From assembly GCA_007121695.1 (NCBI GenBank), contig SKKC01000373.1, forward strand, positions 1-14,311: 14,311 nucleotides of DNA. The letters run 5' to 3'. Within the stretch, counting starts at the first letter, position 1, and each line of letters starts with the position of its first letter. Positions 1 to 6,125 of this stretch are shown in pieces. The notes under the pieces were generated by a model. That model was not told the DNA's origin. It saw only the letters and a list, made by a program, of their open reading frames with translations, and made no database searches. The stretch comes from Spirochaetales bacterium (GTDB taxonomy: Bacteria > Spirochaetota > Spirochaetia > DSM-27196 > SKKC01). The position numbers were made by a program, and so were the translations under genes.

Positions 1-1040
1 ACCGTGCCGTCGACCAGCAGCGGAACCGCGATGAAGCTCGATATGCGGAACTGCTCGGTGTCGGGCGTACGGGCAAAACGTTCGTCTGAGCGCGCATCGG
101 GAACGAAAACCGCCTCCTGTGAACGCACGCTCGAACCGACAACGGTTGAGCCCAGGGGGACCGGTTGCGATTCGAGGAAGGCCTTGAACGCTTCGGAGCG
201 GTGACGCACGGCTTCAGGGACAGGTATGGGAGGCGGGTAGAAGCCGATCATGCTTCGAATCATGAGATGGGTCATGCCGTCGTTCATCATGAAAAGCATG
301 CCGCCGTCGGCGCCTATGGTCTTTACGGCGTGGTCGGTCACCATGTCCAGGAGCTGATCGATGTCGACACGATTGGCGATACCCTCGCCGAGTCCCTTGA
401 GAAAGCCGAAGAGATTGCGGTTCTGCCGGTGCAGGGACGCGATGGTCAGTTCGTTCATGAGATGGAAAATCTGGAACTCAGTCAGCAGGAGCAGCCAGAT
501 ACCCAGATAGAACACGATAATGGCTCCCTGATGTATCGCGGTCCCGCGGTATCCGGTGAGCGTGCCGATGGCCATGGCCGAGGCGACGCCCACGATGATA
601 TACCATCGGCTGTCCTCGACGATTTCGGCGCCCGGTGTGTTGTGTATCGTGGTATCAACCAGCGCCCGGGTCAGATACCCGAACAGGTACAGGTTCACCA
701 GGAAAAAGACCCAGTTCGTGCTGATGTCGGGCAACAGCATCGCGACGTAGATGAGCGGAACGCTGAGAACGGCGACACCGAGAAATCGCCAGTCGTCCGA
801 TCGGAACCCGCCGTATCTGCGAAGCCAGAGAAGCAGACCGCTGAAGAGTGCTATATCACCGAAAAAGAGAACAAGCGGCTCGCCTGCGAACGCAAAGATG
901 GTGTCGCGTAGAAGAGCAACTCCCAGAACGATGCGAATCGTGCTGAGTTCCCGGATTTCGAGCCGACTCTTGATCGCGACCAGGAACAGCAACGAGAGCA
1001 CGAGTACGAGTATGTTCGGCCAGAAAAAGTGCCAGTTCAT
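1..1040 (-). CDS. Membrane-anchored GAF-domain signalling protein (C-terminus off window)
   Basis: Reading the minus strand from an ATG at 1040 gives 346 codons with no stop before the left edge, so the 3' part is missing. The first ~195 residues are mostly hydrophobic, with several predicted membrane helices (about 8-23, 36-72, 86-104, 109-125, 147-162 and 172-195). A linker rich in charge and glutamine follows. From about residue 226 ('RVDIDQLLDMVTDHAVKTIG') the sequence reads as a GAF domain, including 'GADGGMLFMMNDG' and the late GAF strand 'ISSFIAVPLLVDGT'. GAF domains bind small ligands or mediate dimerisation. In spirochaetes this layout often precedes a PP2C/SpoIIE phosphatase, histidine kinase or GGDEF output, and which one applies here cannot be seen. 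An in-frame TAG lies just upstream of the ATG, fixing the start, but the ribosome binding site is weak. It is divergent from the aldo/keto reductase gene, and any role in regulating the sugar genes is speculation. Confidence 0.82.
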   Translation of the reverse strand, partial: MNWHFFWPNILVLVLSLLFLVAIKSRLEIRELSTIRIVLGVALLRDTIFAFAGEPLVLFFGDIALFSGLLLWLRRYGGFRSDDWRFLGVAVLSVPLIYVAMLLPDISTNWVFFLVNLYLFGYLTRALVDTTIHNTPGAEIVEDSRWYIIVGVASAMAIGTLTGYRGTAIHQGAIIVFYLGIWLLLLTEFQIFHLMNELTIASLHRQNRNLFGFLKGLGEGIANRVDIDQLLDMVTDHAVKTIGADGGMLFMMNDGMTHLMIRSMIGFYPPPIPVPEAVRHRSEAFKAFLESQPVPLGSTVVGSSVRSQEAVFVPDARSDERFARTPDTEQFRISSFIAVPLLVDGT

Positions 1041-1131
1041 TTCTAATTTCTATAATACCGTGGTTATATGTAATTTTCCATGGTGAAAATGCCTTGTGTT
1101 ATCGACCTGCTGACTCTACAGTGAGGGCGCT
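1041..1131. promoter_or_regulatory. Divergent intergenic region with TATAAT -10-like box
   Basis: This 91-bp AT-richer gap separates the divergent GAF-protein and aldo/keto reductase genes and must hold both promoters unless one is read through. A perfect TATAAT lies at 1051-1056 on the plus strand, about 76 bp before the reductase start. No convincing -35 hexamer sits 16-18 bp upstream of it. On the minus strand the same stretch reads TATTAT very close to the GAF-protein start. A GAGGG at 1123-1127 is the likely reductase ribosome binding site. The promoter call is weak. Confidence 0.3.
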
Positions 1132-2070
1132 ATGGATTATCGACAACTTGGCCGAACCGGAGTTCGTGTTTCGACGCTGTGTCTCGGCTGCTGGCGCTTC
1201 GGAGAAGCGACGAACGAGCAGGATGCGGCACGGATCGTGCACGAAGCGATTGATGCTGGTATTAATTTTATCGACACCGCAAACATGTATCAACTCGGCG
1301 AGTCTGAGCGTATTCTCGGGCGTATTCTGACACCCGCGATGCGTCGGAGTATCGTACTTGCGTCCAAGGTACATTTTCCCATGTCCGAATCCGTGAACGA
1401 TCGTGGGAACTCCCGACGACATATAATGCAACAGGTAGAGGATTCGCTGCGCAGGCTCAATACGGATCATCTTGACCTGTACTACCTGCACAGACCAGAT
1501 CCGGAGACACCACCCGAGGAAGAGTTGCGCGCACTCGACGATCTGGTACGGCAGGGAAAGATACTCTATGCGGGCTCATCCCATTATGCGGCCTGGCAGA
1601 TGTGCCGCAGTATGTGGGTCGCGGATACGCGCAATCTTTCGAGCTTCGTGGTGGAGCAGGCAGGCTTCAGTCTTATGCGGAATGCGGCTGAGTCCGAGGT
1701 TCTGCCCTGCGCCGACGCACTCGGTATCGGTATCGTGGCGCACAGTCCGCTCGCGCAGGGAGTGCTGACGGGTAAATACCATTCCGGAGATGTTCCTCCG
1801 GACGCCCGTGGAGCCGTCAGGGATCCCGAAGTTGCCCGAAAGGCGGAAGTTGCGACCCCTGCAGTCACGCGTCTGCTGGATGTCGCAGCCCGGGTTGGAA
1901 AGAGCCCTTCGCAGGTTGCCATACGCTGGGTTCTGCAGAAGCCTGCGGTGTGTACCGCCGTAATCGGCCCGAGAACTCCGGAACAGCTGCGGGACAACAT
2001 TCAGGCTGTCGGCTGGGAGCTTCCGGCCTCAGACATGAGTGCCCTGAACGAGGTCGCCGTCCAGATCTGA
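1132..2070 (+). CDS. Aldo/keto reductase (NADPH-dependent)
   Basis: This 312-residue protein is full length for the aldo/keto reductase family, which reduces aldehydes or ketones on sugars and other carbonyls using NAD(P)H in a TIM barrel. It begins with the usual 'YRQLGRTGVRVSTLCLGCW'. The catalytic tetrad is visible: Asp48 and Tyr53 in 'FIDTANMYQLGESE', Lys79 in 'LASKVHFP' and His120 in 'YYLHRPDP'. The cofactor-side motifs 'AHSPLAQGVLTGKY' (203-216) and 'PAVCTAVIGPRTPEQLRDNI' (271-290) are also present. The ATG at 1132 follows GAGGG at a spacing of 4 nt. The substrate cannot be told from sequence. The neighbours suggest a sugar or sugar acid, but members of this COG0667-type group are often generalists. 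The 3' end overlaps the convergent TIM-barrel gene by 42 bp. Confidence 0.93.
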   Translation: MDYRQLGRTGVRVSTLCLGCWRFGEATNEQDAARIVHEAIDAGINFIDTANMYQLGESERILGRILTPAMRRSIVLASKVHFPMSESVNDRGNSRRHIMQQVEDSLRRLNTDHLDLYYLHRPDPETPPEEELRALDDLVRQGKILYAGSSHYAAWQMCRSMWVADTRNLSSFVVEQAGFSLMRNAAESEVLPCADALGIGIVAHSPLAQGVLTGKYHSGDVPPDARGAVRDPEVARKAEVATPAVTRLLDVAARVGKSPSQVAIRWVLQKPAVCTAVIGPRTPEQLRDNIQAVGWELPASDMSALNEVAVQI

Positions 2071-2910
2071 GTCCCACTGGTGTACCAGCCCGATGACCCG
2101 GCGAAACATGTCCATTGCCGCTGTCGGGCCGATTCTGTTTTTCACCTCCAGAATACGCGGGCTTTGAAACTGCACGTCGTCGAGTGCCTGTAGCACCGAC
2201 GACCACTCGATAGTTCCCTCGCCGGGTATGAAGTGATCGTCACTGCCGAACACGCCGCCTGTATCGTTCAGATGGAGCGTGAACAGTTTGTCTCCGGCGA
2301 GGCGAATCTGGTCTGCCACCGGCATGTGTGCGCCGTTACTATGCCCCGTGTCGAAACAGATCCCGACATGGTCTCCTAGATCCTCAATGAGTGTACGTAT
2401 GTCCTGCACGTCGGAGCCGGGTCTGCGTCCGGGCAGGCCGTTCATGTTCTCTACTGCAATACGGATACCCTGATCGTGTGCCCGAGCTGCCAGCGTCTCG
2501 AGGGATCTGCGTGTCCGGGCCATGTGCTCGAAAAACCCGGATTCGGGATAATCAGGTCGACGGATGTTACAATGCAGTACGACCACGTTCGCGCCAACCG
2601 CCGTGGCGGCCGCGAAGCTGTTGGCGCTGATCTCCACGGCCTTCGTACGGAGCGCGTCTTCGGCGTTGCCCAGATCCCACCCGGTTCGCGGCCCGTGGAC
2701 TGACCAGACCTTCAGGCCCGCGTCCTCGAGAATTCCGGCCGTCTCCCGGGGGCGGGTGCGCCAGTTCCCGAAAAAATCGATTTCGTCCGCGCTCAGTTCG
2801 AGAAACTCGATGCAGCTATCGGAAAGCACCGAGACAACGGTATCCACATCCAGATCCGCGAAACATGGTCGAACTGAGAGCCCATATATGCTCTTTTTTG
2901 TCGTTTTCAC
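2029..2910 (-). CDS. Sugar phosphate isomerase/epimerase, xylose-isomerase-like TIM barrel
   Basis: This 293-residue protein belongs to the AP-endonuclease-2/xylose-isomerase-like TIM-barrel superfamily. Members are metal-dependent isomerases, epimerases or dehydratases acting on keto-sugars and inositols (IolE, IolI, tagatose 3-epimerase). Numbered from the chosen start, the expected metal site is complete: Glu154 ('VENMNG'), Asp187 ('CFDTGHSNG'), His213 ('LHLNDT') and Glu255 ('ILEVKN'). Other family motifs are 'VHGP' at 71-74, 'VLHCN' near 111-115 and 'HFIPGEGTIEW' at 226-236. I chose GTG at 2910 because a GGAG sits 6 nt upstream. The ATG at 2997 would add 29 unlike residues and run into the divergent gene. 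The gene starts 57 bp from the divergent oxidoreductase operon, so a shared control region is likely. The last ~14 codons overlap the aldo/keto reductase gene on the opposite strand. The exact substrate is unknown. Confidence 0.9.
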   Translation of the reverse strand: MKTTKKSIYGLSVRPCFADLDVDTVVSVLSDSCIEFLELSADEIDFFGNWRTRPRETAGILEDAGLKVWSVHGPRTGWDLGNAEDALRTKAVEISANSFAAATAVGANVVVLHCNIRRPDYPESGFFEHMARTRRSLETLAARAHDQGIRIAVENMNGLPGRRPGSDVQDIRTLIEDLGDHVGICFDTGHSNGAHMPVADQIRLAGDKLFTLHLNDTGGVFGSDDHFIPGEGTIEWSSVLQALDDVQFQSPRILEVKNRIGPTAAMDMFRRVIGLVHQWDSDLDGDLVQGTHV

Positions 2911-2967
2911 GCCAATCTCCGTGTCGTCTGTCTTTACAAGTGTACCGGGCAGTGGTATCACACATAG
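2911..2967. promoter_or_regulatory. Short divergent promoter region
   Basis: This 57-bp gap separates the GTG start of the TIM-barrel gene (minus) from the ATG of the oxidoreductase gene (plus). Divergent genes this close usually have overlapping promoters. I see no clean -35/-10 pair on either strand, so control elements probably extend into one of the coding regions, for example the repeat at 2982-3001. The ribosome binding site of the minus gene (GGAG on that strand) is here. No comparable site precedes the plus gene. Confidence 0.3.
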
Positions 2968-4272
2968 ATGCACCAGCGTTCGCCAAAATATAGCCAAAAT
3001 AGTGGTCTTACGAAAAGTAACGAAACTATCAGGCGCCTTTCGGAGCGAGCAGAAGCCGGCCTGATCTTTCGTATTGCTTTGATTGGCGCCGGTGTGTACG
3101 GCCGGACCCTCGCATGCCAGCTTACACGGGTCCCTGGTCTGAAGCTCGCGTGTATCTGTGATCGCGATCTTCGGCGTGCGTACGAGCTGCGAACGGAAGC
3201 GGGCATCGGTGCCGCCGACTGTCTGGTAACCGATGCGTTTGTCGGGGTGCGTGAAGCCGCGCCGGACCTGATCGTGGACTGTACGGGCAGTCCGGCGGCA
3301 GGCGCGCGAATCGCTCGCATAGCCTGCGAGCTACCTGCGCATCTTATTATGGTGAACGCCGAGGCGGATGCGTGTATCGGTCCGGAAATCGCGACGCGTC
3401 TTGAATCGCGTGGCAAGGTTTACTCGCTCGCCGACGGCGATCAGCCGAGTCTGGCGGTCGGCCTCGCCGACTGGGCCGCCGAAATCGGTCTGTCGGTCGT
3501 CACCGCAGGGAAATGGACGGACGCATGGAAGCAGGAAACTGCGGCTGAACTCGAAGCCAGCTGGCACGACGCAGGCCGGGTCGTTTCCGATACCGATCGG
3601 ATGTTTCTCGATGGAACAAAAGCAAACATTGAGCTCGCGTGCATCGCCAACTGCCTGGGATTTGTTCCTGACAGGCCCGGCATGCACGGGCCGTCGTATG
3701 CGCTCGCGGACATACCGGAGTACCTTCGAACCGGTGTGCCGTCGGCGATTCTGAGCCGGACGGGGGTAGTCGATTACATTAACTGTGTCGGTGTGCCGCG
3801 GGAACAGGTGCACCCGGGTGGCGTGTTTGTCGTCGTTCAGTCCGACAATGCGGCAGGCATGGAAGTTATGGCTCGCAAGGGAAACATCGTCTCCGACGAC
3901 TACACTCACATGCTGCTGTACCGGCCCTTCCATCTGCTTGGAGTAGAGACACTACGATCGATCACCCGCGCGCTGCTGTTCGGGCAGCCGACTGCCGCAC
4001 CAAAGATGCGTGCGGTCGACGTCGTCGCCGTCACTAAAAAAGCTCTCGCGGCAGGCCATGTGCTTGCGGGCCCGGGCCACGACGTCCGCGGCGAAATTCA
4101 TGCCGCACCCGATGTTGAGGCGGAATCATTCGTACCCGTCGGGATCGCAGCGGGTGCAGTTCTTCGCTGCGATGTCGAGGCAGGCGTCAGGCTCCGGCAC
4201 GACATGGTGCGTCTGGACGCGGACGATCCCGCCGTTATGCTGCGTACAGACGCTGAAGCGAGGACAATATGA
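2968..4272 (+). CDS. COG4091/DRL-like NAD(P)-dependent oxidoreductase with C-terminal SAF domain
   Basis: This 434-residue protein matches the 'predicted homoserine dehydrogenase' group (COG4091). That group includes Brucella DRL, an alternative enzyme for the deoxyxylulose-phosphate reductoisomerase step. An N-terminal helix (about 20-32) leads into a Rossmann domain with 'LIGAGVYGRT' (GxGxxG at 40-45) and an acidic residue after strand 2 ('CICDRD', 63-67). Family motifs follow: 'VNAEAD' (129-134), 'LADGDQP' (154-160), 'DGTKANIELACIANCLG' (215-231), 'PGGVFVVVQSD' (283-293) and 'YRPFHLLGVE' (318-327). The tail from about 350 to 428, with 'FVPVGIAAGAVLRCDVEAG', reads as a SAF domain. ATG 2968 is preceded directly by a stop and is the only usable standard start, although no ribosome binding site is evident. 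It is the first gene of the coupled unit and overlaps the lyase start by 4 bp (ATGA). The role is probably oxidation, reduction or isomerisation of a lyase-derived sugar or sugar acid; that part is inferred. Confidence 0.85.
   Translation: MHQRSPKYSQNSGLTKSNETIRRLSERAEAGLIFRIALIGAGVYGRTLACQLTRVPGLKLACICDRDLRRAYELRTEAGIGAADCLVTDAFVGVREAAPDLIVDCTGSPAAGARIARIACELPAHLIMVNAEADACIGPEIATRLESRGKVYSLADGDQPSLAVGLADWAAEIGLSVVTAGKWTDAWKQETAAELEASWHDAGRVVSDTDRMFLDGTKANIELACIANCLGFVPDRPGMHGPSYALADIPEYLRTGVPSAILSRTGVVDYINCVGVPREQVHPGGVFVVVQSDNAAGMEVMARKGNIVSDDYTHMLLYRPFHLLGVETLRSITRALLFGQPTAAPKMRAVDVVAVTKKALAAGHVLAGPGHDVRGEIHAAPDVEAESFVPVGIAAGAVLRCDVEAGVRLRHDMVRLDADDPAVMLRTDAEARTI
2982..3001. repeat. Two direct copies of GCCAAAATA, 11 bp apart
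   Basis: GCCAAAATA occurs at 2982-2990 and exactly again at 2993-3001, so the two copies lie on the same face of the helix. They fall just inside the 5' end of the oxidoreductase reading frame and 72 bp upstream of the divergent TIM-barrel start. That position would suit a regulator site controlling one or both genes. Function is inferred, and chance in an AT-rich patch is possible. Confidence 0.4.
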
Positions 4273-6125
4273 ACCGCTCATACCTGTTCGACGTCGATTC
4301 GCTTCGAAACAGTATCGACGCTCTGAACACGGACTTCCCTGACTACGTTTCGATGCTTCTACAGCGGGCAGGAGATGCCTGCGAACATCGATTCGTGCTC
4401 GCCGGAAACAACCCCGCCGGAAGTCCGTTCTTCTGCGGACACACGATAGACTGGCACGTATCGCCGAATGGCGATCGCGAGGGGCTGTTTACGCTCAATC
4501 GTCATTCCTGGTTTTTTGATCTTGCCAGGGCATGGTTTCTGACAGGGACAGAACGTTTCCGCTCCGTGCTGCTGTCGCAGTGGCTCGACTGGATTCAGCA
4601 GTGCCCTGTGCCGAACGACGGCAGGACGCACTTCCACGATTACTCTCCCTGGAAAGTTCTCAACGCGGCGATCCGTGTATCCGATTTCTGGCTTCCCTCG
4701 TATCACCTTCTTGCAGAGACCGGTAGCATGAGCCCTGAGGCCGGTGAACGCATCCTGTCGAGCTTTCACGAACACGGAGTGCTTCTGGCGGAACACGTAT
4801 TCGACACCACGCACAATCACACGATCAAGGAAATGGGTGCCCTGCTGGCGCTGGCACTGTACTTTCCGGAGTTTTCCGAGGCGGATGCATGGCGCGATTG
4901 CGCCATGACGGCGCTGTATGCCTGTGCAACTGACCAGATTCTTCCCGACGGCGTGCACGTCGAGGCAACACCAGCGTATCACAAGATAGCCATGGACTGG
5001 TTTTTGCGTGTGTACGCACAGACTGCGAATGGCGAGGTAACCTGGCCCGCCGATTTCGTGCGACGTCTTGAATCCATGGCCGCCTTCGCCTGGGCGTCGT
5101 CGTTTCCCGACGGGACGACGGTGCCCATTGGTGATTCAGACAGAAATGCCCTGGAGAAGTGGAGTAGCGATCGCGATTACATTGGCAGGCTTGTCGAGCG
5201 GCTGCTGCCCGGGGCTCCGGTCCCGCATACCGGAGGGAGCGATCCCGATCTCCTGTGGGTAACCGGAACGCTTACCTCACCAGCGTCTGGTGGTGGTTCT
5301 CGCGATCCGCTTCCTGTCGCGTATCCCGACGGTGGTTATTTTCTGCTGCAGGATGATGAAACGTACGCGATTGTACGGAACGGCCCCATGAACCACGGCC
5401 ACCCGCACGCGGACCTGCTGAGCCTGCTTGTGTATCGCGGGGGTACGGTGTGGCTGACAGACACAGGGAAGTACACCTACAACGAGACTCCGCGTCGCAA
5501 ATACCTGAAGTCGACACGGGCGCACAATACCGTTTCCATTGACTGGGAAGATCAGGCACCGTATCGCGACAGAATGAGTTTCACGTCTGTGCCGCGCTGG
5601 GAGAACCGGGTCTGGCAGGACACGGACGAGTATGCATTCCTCGAAGCGAGTCACGACGGCTATACTCGTCTGCCGATGCCGGTTACGCATACGCGACAGA
5701 TCGTCTTGCTCAAGGGCGCAGGTCTGTTGCTTGTGGATCGTTTCGACGGGGAGGGAGACCATCTGTTCGATCAGTTTTTTCACCTCCCCTGGCAGCAGGG
5801 AGTAGAACTGTCGCGGCAGGAGTGTGTCTGTTCGCACGGCCCGGAGGCGATGTATCTGCAGTGGCCCGGATCGCAGGAAGGTATTTTAACCATGCGAACT
5901 TCGTGGGTCTCACCCGCATACGGAGAACGAGTTGAATCCACGGCTGTTCGCTATCGTCTTGAAGCGAGAGCGCCAGCGAGTATCGTTACGTGGATCAGTT
6001 TCATCGAAGGTGCGCTACAACTCTGCGATATGGGTGAGCGCGCCGTGCACGTACGCACGACCGGCGGAGTCGATATTCACGCCGTACCCGGTTCGGTGCG
6101 CATACACCAGGGAGGTTCAACGTGA
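4269..6125 (+). CDS. Heparinase II/III-family polysaccharide lyase, cytoplasmic
   Basis: This 618-residue protein has the two-part layout of heparinase II/III-type lyases, which cleave uronic-acid-containing polysaccharides by beta-elimination. The N-terminal alpha/alpha-toroid part (about 60-320) contains 'NRHSWFFDLARAWFLTGTERF' (77-97), with conserved 'NHTIKEMGALLALALYFPEF' (183-202) and 'PDGVHVEATPAYH' (226-238). The C-terminal beta-sandwich begins near 350 and holds 'NHGHPHADLLSLLVYRGG' (375-392), 'LTDTGKY' (396-402) and 'RAHNTVSID' (417-425). By family analogy Asn183, His184, Tyr237, His238, His376/His380 and His419 are candidates for the active site or metal site. No signal peptide is seen, so it likely acts in the cytoplasm on imported oligosaccharides. 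Its start overlaps the preceding stop (ATGA) and its stop overlaps the next GTG (GTGA). Substrate class (glycosaminoglycan, alginate, ulvan-like or other) cannot be assigned by eye. Confidence 0.9.
   Translation: MNRSYLFDVDSLRNSIDALNTDFPDYVSMLLQRAGDACEHRFVLAGNNPAGSPFFCGHTIDWHVSPNGDREGLFTLNRHSWFFDLARAWFLTGTERFRSVLLSQWLDWIQQCPVPNDGRTHFHDYSPWKVLNAAIRVSDFWLPSYHLLAETGSMSPEAGERILSSFHEHGVLLAEHVFDTTHNHTIKEMGALLALALYFPEFSEADAWRDCAMTALYACATDQILPDGVHVEATPAYHKIAMDWFLRVYAQTANGEVTWPADFVRRLESMAAFAWASSFPDGTTVPIGDSDRNALEKWSSDRDYIGRLVERLLPGAPVPHTGGSDPDLLWVTGTLTSPASGGGSRDPLPVAYPDGGYFLLQDDETYAIVRNGPMNHGHPHADLLSLLVYRGGTVWLTDTGKYTYNETPRRKYLKSTRAHNTVSIDWEDQAPYRDRMSFTSVPRWENRVWQDTDEYAFLEASHDGYTRLPMPVTHTRQIVLLKGAGLLLVDRFDGEGDHLFDQFFHLPWQQGVELSRQECVCSHGPEAMYLQWPGSQEGILTMRTSWVSPAYGERVESTAVRYRLEARAPASIVTWISFIEGALQLCDMGERAVHVRTTGGVDIHAVPGSVRIHQGGST

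Noticed and set aside
165..911. Plus-strand open frame of 248 codons
   Set aside because: It lies opposite the GAF-protein gene, and its translation is low-complexity and charged with no family likeness. The minus-strand reading gives clear membrane helices and a GAF domain.
2908..2997. Longer start (ATG at 2997) for the TIM-barrel gene
   Set aside because: The extra 29 residues do not resemble the family and overlap the divergent gene. The GTG at 2910 has a GGAG ribosome binding site at good spacing.
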